Shown in pieces: positions 9,120 to 17,181 of a stretch of DNA of 64,000 nt. Origin of the DNA: Roseomonas xinghualingensis. Its GTDB lineage: Bacteria > Pseudomonadota > Alphaproteobacteria > Acetobacterales > Acetobacteraceae. Position 1 is the stretch's first letter. Each line of letters opens with the position of its first letter. The stretch lies in NCBI RefSeq assembly GCF_025791835.1, contig NZ_JAOXLP010000010.1, positions 81,686-145,685 on the forward strand. Direction: 5' to 3'. The position numbers and the translations under genes were made by a program. Below the pieces are notes generated by a model. That model made no database searches and was not told where the DNA came from. It worked only from the letters and a program-made list of their open reading frames with translations.

Positions 9120-11527
9120 TCTCCCCCATCGACGAGATGGTCGATGGGAGCGGCCGCGTCCGCCCCCATTGGCGCGGCCTGCTCGGCTCGCTCTCCAGCC
9201 TGCCCGATGGGGGGCTGGTGGAACGTGCGCGGCTGCTGGACCGTGCCTTCGAGGAGGAGGGCTCCGCCGGGCTGCTGCCCTCGGCCGGGCGCGGCACGGC
9301 GCGTCGGCTCGATCCCGTGCCGCTGGTGCTGAACAGCCGGGAGTTCGCCGGCCTTGCCGAAGGGCTGGCGCAGCGGGCCCGGCTGCTGGAAGCGATCCTG
9401 GCCGATCTCTACGGGCCGCAGGTGCTCCTGGCCGATGGCCTGATCCCGCCAGAGCTGGTCTTCGCCAATCCGGCCTTCCTGCGCCCCTGCCGCAGCACGC
9501 CGGCCGGCCGCTTCCTGCACAGCTATGCCGCCGATCTCATCCGCGGGCCGGACGGGTGCTGGCGGGTGGCCGCGGACAGCGTGGTGGCAATGGACGGGCT
9601 GGCCCAGGCCATGGCCAACCGCATGCACATGGCCCGCAGCATGCCGGAGAGCACGCGCGCGGTGCAGATGCGTCCCCTGCGCCCATTCATCGAAAGCTGG
9701 CGGGACGTGCTGCAGCGCGCGACGGGCGACGAGGTTCCGGGAGCGGCGGCGGTGGCGCTGCTGACGCCGGGCGTCGGCCATCCCTCCTGGGCCGAGCATG
9801 TCACCCTGGCGCGCGACCTTTCCTGCGCCCTGGCCGAGGCCGGGGACCTGACGGCGCGCGGTGGCGCCCTGTTCCTCAAGACGCTGCGCGGGTTGCAGCC
9901 GGTGCGGGTGCTGCTCTCCCGCATTCCCGGTGCCTCGCTGGACCCGCTGGAGCTGGGCGGGCGGCCCGCCGGGGGGGTATCCGGCCTGCTGGATGCCATG
10001 CGGGCCGGGGCGGTGGTGCTGCACAACCATCCGGGCGCGGCACTGGTGGAGGCTCCGGCCCTTCCGGCCTTCCTGCCTGACCTGTGCCGGGCCCTGCTGG
10101 ACGAGGCACTGACCCTACCCTCCATGGAGACGCTCTGGCTCGGCGATCCGCTGTCCCTGGAGCGCTATCTGGCGGTGCCAGGGCGACATGTGCTGCGCCC
10201 GGCGGCGGTCGCAGGGGTGGAGGCCCAGGCGATCGGGAATGATTCCCGCGGCTTCTGCGCCTCGGCGCGTCCGGTGCCTTCCCTTGCCCCCTCCCTGGCG
10301 GACGGCGTGCTGGAACCCCGGCCGGTCACGCTGCGCCTTTTTCTTCAGCATGACGGTGAGGCCTGGGGCTGCCTGCCGGGCGGGCTGGCGCGGATCACGG
10401 ACGAGGCAGGGCGCGCCGGCGAGGTCTGCAAGGATATCTGGGTGCTCTCCGATGAGCGGGGCGAGATACGCAGGCCCGGCATGCCGCATGGCCCGGCGCT
10501 TTCCATCCGCCGCGCGGCGGGGGACCTGCCTTCGCGCGTGGCCGACAACCTGTTCTGGCTGGGCCGCTATGTGGAGCGCCTGGACGACTCCGCCCGGCTG
10601 ATGCGCGCCACCCTCGCGCGGCTGGAACGGGCGCCGATGCTGCCGCGTGACCTGGCGGAGATCGGCGCGCTGTCGCGCTGCCTGCTGGATGCGAAGCTGA
10701 TCACGCGGGAGGAGGTACCGACCTCCGGCGATGACTCCGGACTGCGCCGGGCCCTCCTTCGCGCCGGATATGAGGGCGGGCGCCTGCACCGGCTGACCAG
10801 CGACGTGGCGCGGCTGGTGGAGGCAACGCGCGACCGGCTGACCGGCGACATGCACGCCGCCTTCACCGTGCCGCTGCGGGACAGCCGTGCCGCGCTGATG
10901 GAGGCGAGGACGCCGGCCGCGCTCGGTGCGGCTCTCGGCGGGATGGTGCGCTACGCCTCGGGCGTCGCTGGAGTGGCCGCGGAGAACATGGTGCGCGGGG
11001 GCGCGCACAGCTTCCTCGATCTCGGGCGGCGGCTGGAACGGAGCGCGAGCGTCGCGGGGCTGCTCGGCCATCTGCTGGAGGCGGAGCCGGCGCGGGTGGA
11101 AAGCGCCCTCGTCCTGGCACTCGAACTGTGCGATTCCGTCATTACCTACCGCACGCGATACCTGCATGTACTGCAGCCTGGGCCGGCGCTGGATCTGGTG
11201 ATGGCCGATCCCGCCAATCCGCGCGGGCTCGTATTCCAGCTTTCCGCGGCCGAGGCGTTGCTGGCCGCGGTGGAGGGCGGCGACGATCCCAGCCTGTCCG
11301 CCTGGGCACGGCGGTTGCGGATGGAGGGCGAGGCGATGGCGGCGGAGGTGGCCGCTGCGTCGGATGGCGCCCTGGCGGCAACCGCGCTCTCCGCACGGCT
11401 GCTGGCGCTGGAGGAATCGGTCGGCGCGCTCTCCGATGCGATCGGGCGACGCTACTTCACCCTCGTCGCCGCACCGCGGCTGCTCGGCGTGGATACAGCC
11501 GATGCGCTTGTCCGGGGGGCGGCGTGA
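9116..11527 (+). CDS. Fused circularly permuted type 2 ATP-grasp and alpha-E domain protein
   Basis: Protein of 803 aa. Residues about 1-460 resemble the circularly permuted ATP-grasp family (DUF404/407, COG2308): RARLLEAILADLYGPQ, GLIPPELVFANPAFL and SRIPGASLDPLELGG. From about 470 (VADNLFWLGRYVERLDDSARL) to the end is an alpha-helical alpha-E domain (DUF403, COG2307). The two are usually separate genes or fused in this order. The GTG at 9116 overlaps the upstream stop. Several positions that I recall as charged in the family look altered in the ATP-grasp half, for example the RRxDDD-type segment reads SRIPGAS. The predicted role is peptide ligation or modification together with the flanking transglutaminases. 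Confidence 0.82.
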   Translation: MISPIDEMVDGSGRVRPHWRGLLGSLSSLPDGGLVERARLLDRAFEEEGSAGLLPSAGRGTARRLDPVPLVLNSREFAGLAEGLAQRARLLEAILADLYGPQVLLADGLIPPELVFANPAFLRPCRSTPAGRFLHSYAADLIRGPDGCWRVAADSVVAMDGLAQAMANRMHMARSMPESTRAVQMRPLRPFIESWRDVLQRATGDEVPGAAAVALLTPGVGHPSWAEHVTLARDLSCALAEAGDLTARGGALFLKTLRGLQPVRVLLSRIPGASLDPLELGGRPAGGVSGLLDAMRAGAVVLHNHPGAALVEAPALPAFLPDLCRALLDEALTLPSMETLWLGDPLSLERYLAVPGRHVLRPAAVAGVEAQAIGNDSRGFCASARPVPSLAPSLADGVLEPRPVTLRLFLQHDGEAWGCLPGGLARITDEAGRAGEVCKDIWVLSDERGEIRRPGMPHGPALSIRRAAGDLPSRVADNLFWLGRYVERLDDSARLMRATLARLERAPMLPRDLAEIGALSRCLLDAKLITREEVPTSGDDSGLRRALLRAGYEGGRLHRLTSDVARLVEATRDRLTGDMHAAFTVPLRDSRAALMEARTPAALGAALGGMVRYASGVAGVAAENMVRGGAHSFLDLGRRLERSASVAGLLGHLLEAEPARVESALVLALELCDSVITYRTRYLHVLQPGPALDLVMADPANPRGLVFQLSAAEALLAAVEGGDDPSLSAWARRLRMEGEAMAAEVAAASDGALAATALSARLLALEESVGALSDAIGRRYFTLVAAPRLLGVDTADALVRGAA

Positions 11528-12393
11528 TCTACCGTCTGCGGCATGTGACCGCCTATGCCTATGAGACGCCGGTGGAGATGGCGACGCATCTCCTGCATCT
11601 CACGCCCCGGTCCCTGGCGCGGCAGCGCGTGCTGCGGAGCAGCCTGACCTGCGATCCGGTACCGGCGCGGCGGGAGGAGGGCACGGATTACTTCGGCAAT
11701 CCGGCCATCTGGCTCCATCTCGACAGGCCGCACAAGCGCTTCACCGTCACGGCGGAAGCCCTCGTCGATGTCGCGCCGCCGCCCCTCCCAGCCGCGACCC
11801 CGGCCTGGGAGGCGATCCGCGCCCTGGCGCTGCGCGACCGGGAGGCAGCTGAGTTCCTGTTCCCGAGCCCGTCCCTGCCCCCGGTGGAGGCCGCGCGCGC
11901 CTTCCTCGCCCCGCATTTCACCCCGGGCCGCATGGCCGGGGAAGCGGCGGTGGAGATGATCGCCCGCTTCCGCGACCAGATGGCCTTCCGCGCGGGGGTG
12001 ACCACCATTTCCACCCCTGTGGAGGAGGTGCTGAAGCGGCGGGCGGGGGTGTGCCAGGATTTCGCGCATCTGATGATCACCGGTCTCCGGATGCTCGGTA
12101 TCCCGGCACGCTATGTCTCCGGCTATATCCGCACGCGCCCGCGGCCGGGCGGGGAGCGGCGCGTCGGCGTGGACCAGTCCCATGCCTGGGTAGCAGCCTG
12201 GCTCGGCCCCGAGGCCGGCTGGGTGGAGATGGACCCGACCAACAGTCTCTTCGTCGCGGACGAGCATGTAGTGCTTGGCTGGGGGCGGGATTTCGGGGAT
12301 GTCTCGCCGCTGTTCGGCATGATCCTGGGCGGCGGCCATCACAGCGTGACGGTGGGCGTGGATATGAGCGAGGCCGAGCCCGTTCCTGGCTGA
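11524..12393 (+). CDS. Transglutaminase-like cysteine peptidase, cassette gene 2
   Basis: Protein of 289 aa. The N-terminal transglutaminase-associated domain starts IYRLRHVTAYAYETPVEM. The core has Cys in RAGVCQDFAHL (near 179), His in DQSHAWVAAW (near 221) and Asp in EMDPTNSL (near 239), the complete triad. The GTG at 11524 overlaps the ATP-grasp gene stop, making a tightly coupled three-gene operon. It is a paralogue of the 8286 gene but clearly diverged, so the two probably act on different substrates or bonds. No Anbu-type peptidase gene follows; the next gene is a binding protein with its own ribosome site. Confidence 0.86.
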   Translation: MIYRLRHVTAYAYETPVEMATHLLHLTPRSLARQRVLRSSLTCDPVPARREEGTDYFGNPAIWLHLDRPHKRFTVTAEALVDVAPPPLPAATPAWEAIRALALRDREAAEFLFPSPSLPPVEAARAFLAPHFTPGRMAGEAAVEMIARFRDQMAFRAGVTTISTPVEEVLKRRAGVCQDFAHLMITGLRMLGIPARYVSGYIRTRPRPGGERRVGVDQSHAWVAAWLGPEAGWVEMDPTNSLFVADEHVVLGWGRDFGDVSPLFGMILGGGHHSVTVGVDMSEAEPVPG

Positions 12394-12484
12394 TCGGGGG
12401 TGCCGGTCGCGGCACTGTTCCTGCATAGGTGCAGCCGAACGCCGGTCGAGACCGGTGACAAGCGTGACCCGGAGAATGCCCGTC

Positions 12485-13507
12485 ATGACCTTTACCCGCC
12501 GCACCCTGCTGGCCGCCGGCGCCGCCGGACTGGCCCTGCCCCATATCCGCAGTGCCGCCGCCCAGGCGCCGGTCCGCTTCGTCCTGGACTGGGCACTGCA
12601 GGGGAACCACGGCATGTTTGCCCTGGCCGAGGACCGCGGCATCTTCCGGCGCGAAGGGCTGGCCGTGCGCATGGACCGCGGCTTCGGCTCGGGCGACACC
12701 GCCATCAAGATCGCCTCGGGCGCCTATGACATCGGTTACACCGATGTGAGCACGGCGGTGAAGTTCAACGCCGAGAACCCGGAGAAGCGCCTCGTCTCCA
12801 TCTATCAGGTGCTGGACCGCACGGCGGCCGCGCTGACAACCGTGCGCAAGTCCGGCATCACCGAGCCGAAGGGCGTGGTGGGCAAGCGCCTGGGGGCGCC
12901 AGAGGGCGAGGCCAGCCGGATGATGTTCCCGGCTTTCGCCAAGGTACAGGGCTTCGACCCCGCCGCCGTGCGCTGGACCAGCATGGCCTCCAACCTGCGC
13001 GACACCATGCTCGCCCAGGGCCAGGTCGATGCCGTCACCGGCTTCATGTACACGACCCACTTCAACATTCTCGGCCTTGGCGTGAAGGAGGAGGACATCA
13101 TCTCCTGGCCCTATGCCGAGAACGGGCTCGACATCTTCGGCTCGGCCATCATGGTCCGCCAGGAGTGGCTGGAGCGGAACGAGCAGATCGCCGCCAGCTT
13201 CGTGCGCGCCTCGGTGGAAGGGCTGAAGCTGCTGCTGGCCGAGCCGGACGCGGCCATGGCGGCGCTGAAGAAGCGCGAGCCGCTCTTCGACGAGGCGCTG
13301 GAGAAGCGCCGCTGGACCATGACGCGCGACCGCTCGATCCTCACGCCTCATGTCCGCTCCAACGGCACCGGCGCGGTGGACATGGCGCGGGCGGAACTGC
13401 TCGTCCGGGTGAATACCGAAGCCTATGGCGTGACGAACGCGCGCCCGGCTTCCGAACTCTTCACCGAACGCTTCCTGCCGCCGGCGAGCGAGCGCAAGAT
13501 CGCCTGA
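12485..13507 (+). CDS. Orphan ABC substrate-binding protein, NMT1/SsuA-like
   Basis: Exported binding protein of 340 aa. Starting at 12485 gives a Tat-type leader (TRRTLLAAGAAGLALPH) ending AAAQ, with GGAG about 10 bases upstream; in-frame ATGs at 12455 and 12476 fit the ribosome site less well. The mature protein begins PVRFVLDWALQGNHGMFALA, typical of NMT1/THI5 and nitrate-sulfonate binding proteins. No permease or ATPase adjoins it. It might share the importer at 5.5-8 kb, which is inference. It converges on the phosphatase gene with only 20 bp between stops. Confidence 0.8.
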   Translation: MTFTRRTLLAAGAAGLALPHIRSAAAQAPVRFVLDWALQGNHGMFALAEDRGIFRREGLAVRMDRGFGSGDTAIKIASGAYDIGYTDVSTAVKFNAENPEKRLVSIYQVLDRTAAALTTVRKSGITEPKGVVGKRLGAPEGEASRMMFPAFAKVQGFDPAAVRWTSMASNLRDTMLAQGQVDAVTGFMYTTHFNILGLGVKEEDIISWPYAENGLDIFGSAIMVRQEWLERNEQIAASFVRASVEGLKLLLAEPDAAMAALKKREPLFDEALEKRRWTMTRDRSILTPHVRSNGTGAVDMARAELLVRVNTEAYGVTNARPASELFTERFLPPASERKIA

Positions 13508-13527
13508 TCCGGCGCGGGCGGCCGGGC

Positions 13528-14256
13528 CTATCCGCTTCGGCCGCCCAGCATCGCCGTGTCGATCAACGCCTTCAGCGGCAGGTGGTCGGAAGCGCGGCGT
13601 GCCAGCGGCGTGTCATGGGCCGCAACCGCCCGGACCAGGCCGTGCGGATGGCCCATGATCCGGTCCAGGCACAGGAAAGGCCGGAAGGCCGGGAAGCTCG
13701 GTACGGATGGTGGACGGCCGAAAACCGGCTCCAGCACCGCCAGCGCCGGACCATGCTGGCGCCACTCGTTGAGGTCGCCGAGCAAAAGCGTCGGCAGGCG
13801 CGCACCCTGCCCTGTCTCCATCGCCGCAAGAAGCGCTGCCGCCTGCGCCCGCCTCCGCCTGGCCCCGAGGCTGAGATGCGTCGCGAGCAGGCGGAATGGC
13901 CCCCAGCCCAGGTCCAGTTCCGCCAGGATCGCGCCGCGCGGCTCCAGCCCCGCAAGGCGCAGGCCCACCGCCGGACGAAGCAGCCTGGCATTTCGCCGAA
14001 GAAGGACAAGGTTGCTGCGCCATCCCTGCTCGCCGGGCCTTTCCGGCAGGGGCAGCAGGCGAAGGCCTGCCTCACGCTCGATCAGCGCGGCGTCCAGCAT
14101 GTCCTTTCCAGGCCGGAGGTAATGCTGCGCCTCCTGCAACGCGATGAGATCGGCGCCGATCTCGGCGATCACCTGGGCGATGCGCTTCGGGCGGAACAGC
14201 CCTGCTGACCCCCGGCCACGATGGATGTTGTAGGTGGCGGCCAGCATCCTCCTCAA
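13528..14256 (-). CDS. Endonuclease/exonuclease/phosphatase family protein
   Basis: EEP-fold hydrolase of 242 aa. It begins LAATYNIHRGRG with a catalytic Asn, has Glu in LIALQEAQHY near residue 43, the LLGDLNEW Asp/Asn motif near 158-165, and a C-terminal SDHLPL Asp-His pair near 224, so all active-site parts are present. Substrates in this family range from DNA to phospholipids. The TTG at 14256 overlaps the upstream stop; an ATG at 14247 has GAGGAGG directly against it, too close to act as its ribosome site, so the TTG is preferred. It forms an operon with the membrane-protein gene upstream. Confidence 0.82.
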   Translation of the reverse strand: MRRMLAATYNIHRGRGSAGLFRPKRIAQVIAEIGADLIALQEAQHYLRPGKDMLDAALIEREAGLRLLPLPERPGEQGWRSNLVLLRRNARLLRPAVGLRLAGLEPRGAILAELDLGWGPFRLLATHLSLGARRRRAQAAALLAAMETGQGARLPTLLLGDLNEWRQHGPALAVLEPVFGRPPSVPSFPAFRPFLCLDRIMGHPHGLVRAVAAHDTPLARRASDHLPLKALIDTAMLGGRSG

Positions 14257-14891
14257 TCACCCAGAGCGCCGCCCGCCCGCGTCGGGCCATGGGATACCGC
14301 CATAGTCCCGGGGTTCGGTTCCTCCGCCCTCCCCGGCTCATGGATCCGGGTGAAGGCTGCCGCGAGCGTCGCGCCAAGGGCGGTGAGTGCCGCATCGGTC
14401 CATGTGTCCGTCCATTCGCCGATGAGGTGGGTGGCCCATTCGAAAACCTCCCATAGTATGCCGAGCGCGAGGCCGAAGGCGGCGCCGGTCAGGACCAGCC
14501 GGGCCCTCGGCCTTGCTCTGCCGTCCGCCTTAAGCAGTCCCAGGAAGACCAGCCCGGCCAAGGTGCCGTTCAGCAGATGCACCATCTCGTCATAGGGGTT
14601 GGCGCCGTGGAACCAGTGCAGCCCATATCCTGGGCTCACGACCAGCGTGCCCAGAACGACAGTGGCATCCAGGCGCCGCGGCAAGGCCCGGAGCCGCCAG
14701 GGCAGCGCCGTCATCCGCTCCCGTGGCGGCAGGATCAGCCCGAGGCAGCCGGCCAGGGCCGCGAGGCTGCCCATGGCGGCATTGTGCTTGTCGATGGCCC
14801 AGAACCAGCAGGCCACCAGGGCGAGCAAGGCCAGGCAGGCCCAGGCGAAATGGGACTGACGCTGGATGTCGTCTCTCGTCAGCAGCGGCAA
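14253..14891 (-). CDS. Integral membrane protein, DUF2238/YjdF-like
   Basis: Membrane protein of 212 aa with about five or six hydrophobic segments. The loop NPYDEMVHLLNG and the segment LGILWEVFEWATHL carry conserved acidic and His residues as in the DUF2238 (YjdF) family. The start is a TTG at 14891 chosen because GGAGGA lies six bases upstream. Longer in-frame starts to 15077 would overlap the divergent dehydrogenase gene. Function is unknown. It overlaps the downstream phosphatase gene by a stop-start junction, so the two are co-translated. Confidence 0.68.
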   Translation of the reverse strand: MPLLTRDDIQRQSHFAWACLALLALVACWFWAIDKHNAAMGSLAALAGCLGLILPPRERMTALPWRLRALPRRLDATVVLGTLVVSPGYGLHWFHGANPYDEMVHLLNGTLAGLVFLGLLKADGRARPRARLVLTGAAFGLALGILWEVFEWATHLIGEWTDTWTDAALTALGATLAAAFTRIHEPGRAEEPNPGTMAVSHGPTRAGGALGD

Positions 14892-15002
14892 GCGCTGTCC
14901 TCCTTGCCCGTCCTTGCCGTGGCGCCGCGGCAGCGCGGCATGCCTGCCGATGCAGGCTGGACGTGATAGGCTTCTCCTTCTCCGACGGAAGGAACCCGCC
15001 CG

Positions 15003-16004
15003 ATGAAAGTCGCCGTGTTCAGTGCCAAGCGTTACGACCGCACAATGCTCAATGAGCTGAACGCGGCCCATGGCCATGCGTTGACCTTCCAGGAGGCGCG
15101 GCTGGAACCGGAGACAGTGGCGCTCGCCAACGGCTATCCGGTCGTTAGCGTCTTCGTGAACGACCAGCTGGACGAGCCGGTACTCAAAGCCCTGGCGGCG
15201 GGCGGCACGCGGCTGGTCGCCACGCGCTCCACCGGCTTCAACCAGATCGACCTGCGCGCGGCGGCGCGGCTGGGTATCCGCGTCGTGCGAGTGGTGAATT
15301 ACTCACCTCATTCAGTGGCGGAGTTCACGGTAGGACTGTTGCTGGCACTGAACCGGCATATCCACCGTGCCTATGGACGCACCCGCGACGGGAATTTCGA
15401 GCTGGACGGGCTCATGGGATTCGACCTGCATGGACGTACGGTCGGGGTGATCGGCACGGGCAAGATCGGGCGTGTCTTCGCACGGATCATGGCAGGCTTC
15501 GGCTGCGTGCTTCTGGGATACGACATCGACCGAAATCCGGATTTCGAGGCGCTGGGTGGGCGCTACGTGCCGCTGGAGGAGCTGGCGCGGGAGAGCGACG
15601 TGATCTCCCTGCACTGCCCGTTGACGGAGGCGACCCGCCACATCGTCAATGCGGATTTCCTGGCGGGGACGAAGCCGGGGCTGCTGCTGATCAACACCAG
15701 CCGCGGCGGGCTGCTGGATACGAAGGCGGCGGTCGCGGCGCTGAAGAGCCGGCACCTCGGCGGGCTGGGGATCGATGTCTATGAGCAGGAGGCGAGCCTG
15801 TTCTACCGAGACCACTCCAGCGACATCATCGATGACGACCTGATCCAGCGCCTGATCTCATTCCCCAATGTGCTGCTGACCGGGCACCAGGCCTTTTTCA
15901 CGCGGGAGGCCTTCGGCACGATCTGCGCCACCACGCTCGAAAGCATCACGGCTTTCGAGCGTGGTGAGGCATTGGTGAACGAGGTGCGGGCGCCCTCCAC
16001 CTGA
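15003..16004 (+). CDS. ldhA: D-lactate dehydrogenase-like 2-hydroxyacid dehydrogenase
   Basis: NAD-dependent D-2-hydroxyacid dehydrogenase of 333 aa. The Rossmann motif is GVIGTGKIGRVFA near residues 149-161. Catalytic Arg is in NTSRGGLLD (near 235), Glu in DVYEQEAS (near 264) and His in TGHQAFFT (near 296). The N-terminus MKVAVFSAKRYDR matches the LdhA subgroup that reduces pyruvate to D-lactate. A GGAAGGA ribosome site precedes the ATG. It is monocistronic: the dispersed repeat starts at its stop codon. Confidence 0.88.
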   Translation: MKVAVFSAKRYDRTMLNELNAAHGHALTFQEARLEPETVALANGYPVVSVFVNDQLDEPVLKALAAGGTRLVATRSTGFNQIDLRAAARLGIRVVRVVNYSPHSVAEFTVGLLLALNRHIHRAYGRTRDGNFELDGLMGFDLHGRTVGVIGTGKIGRVFARIMAGFGCVLLGYDIDRNPDFEALGGRYVPLEELARESDVISLHCPLTEATRHIVNADFLAGTKPGLLLINTSRGGLLDTKAAVAALKSRHLGGLGIDVYEQEASLFYRDHSSDIIDDDLIQRLISFPNVLLTGHQAFFTREAFGTICATTLESITAFERGEALVNEVRAPST

Positions 16005-16089
16005 GCACTTCCCGTTCGCATGCATGCGCTTCAGATGCTCCGGGCTGTTGCCCGAAGAGCGGCCTCACGCTTTCGGGCGATCCATCCTA
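16003..16089 (+). repeat. Dispersed intergenic repeat, copy 2
   Basis: This copy fills the whole gap between two convergent stop codons and even includes the flanking stop bases. It aligns to copy 1 (5418) in the same orientation. Against copy 3 (35750), in inverted orientation, about 43 of the first 60 positions match without gaps. It contains two possible stems: GCCCGAA paired with TTCGGGC, and CGGGC-tgtt-GCCCG. Confidence 0.72.
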
Positions 16090-17048
16090 ATCCGGCTGGA
16101 TCTTTGCCTCACGCACCACGCGGGTCCATTCGTCGAGTTCGCGGTTCACCCGCGCCTGCATCTCGGCGGGCTGCATGATGCGGATGATGGCGCCCTGCTC
16201 CTCCGCGCGGCGGCGGAATTCAGGCCCATCCACCACGGCGTTGCAGGCTTCCGTCAGGCGCTTCAGCACCGGCTCCGGCGTACCGGCGGGAGCGAAGACG
16301 GCGAACCAGCCGATCACCTCCAGATCCGGCAGGCCGGATTCGGCAAGGGTGGGTACGTCCGGCAGCGCGGGGTGGCGCGTGGGGGCGGTGATGGCCAGCG
16401 CCTTCAGCTTGCCCTCGCGCACGAAGGGCATCAGCGGCGGCGGGGTGGTCATCATCATCTGCACGCGGCCGGAGACGAGATCCTGCGTCGCCGGGCCGGT
16501 GCCGCGATAGGGAACATGCGCCATGTCCGTGCCGGTGCGCAGCTTCAGCAATTCGGTGCCGAGATGCTGCAGGGAGCCTGTGCCGGAGGAGGCGTAGTTC
16601 ATCTTGCCCGGATTGGCCTTGTATAGGCCACGAGTTCCTGCACGTTGTTCGCCGGCACGGAGGGATGCAGGAAGATCACCTGCGGCGCATCGAGCAGCAG
16701 CGCGACCGGGGCGAAATCCTTGCGCACGTCATAGCCGATATTCGGCACGATGGCGGGCGAGCCGACATGATAGCCGGAATACTGCACCAGCAGCCGCGTG
16801 CCGTCCGGCCGCGCGCGGGCGACATCCTGCGTGCCGAGCGCGCCATTAGCGCCGCCCTTGTTCTCCACCACCACGGGCTGGCCGAGCTGGCGCGAGAGCG
16901 GCTCGGCCAGGAGGCGGGCGGCGAAATCGGTCGTGCCGGCCGGCGCGGTCGGCACCACGAGGGTGATGGTATTGGATTGCGCGGCCGCCCCACGTGCGAT
17001 GAAGGCGGCTGCGAGGCCGGTGGCGGCCATCCTGCGGGTGACTGGCAT
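16087..17048 (-). pseudogene. Bug/TctC-family solute-binding protein with a single-base frameshift
   Basis: A tripartite tricarboxylate transporter receptor (Bug family) split over two frames. The 5' part (17048 to about 16622) has the signal peptide MPVTRRMAATGLAAAFIARG, then ITLVVPTAPAGTTDFAARL and VVENKGGANG. The 3' part (about 16620 to 16087) continues with NPGKMNYASSGTGS and TDMAHVPYRGTGPATQDLVSG. The shift lies near 16619-16623, where one base is missing in ...GTGGCCTATACAAGG.... Restoring it gives a normal protein of about 320 aa. Either a recent inactivating mutation or a sequencing error. Confidence 0.85.
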
Positions 17049-17181
17049 GGAAGATTCCCCGTTTCGTTGCGGGGAGGATGCCCCAGGCGCACTGGGGCCG
17101 CCAGTCACGGCGCCTGTTTCCGCCAGGAGCCGGTCGGTCAAGCAGGAGGTGCTGGCGCTAGCCGGTGGCCTGGCGGAGTTG

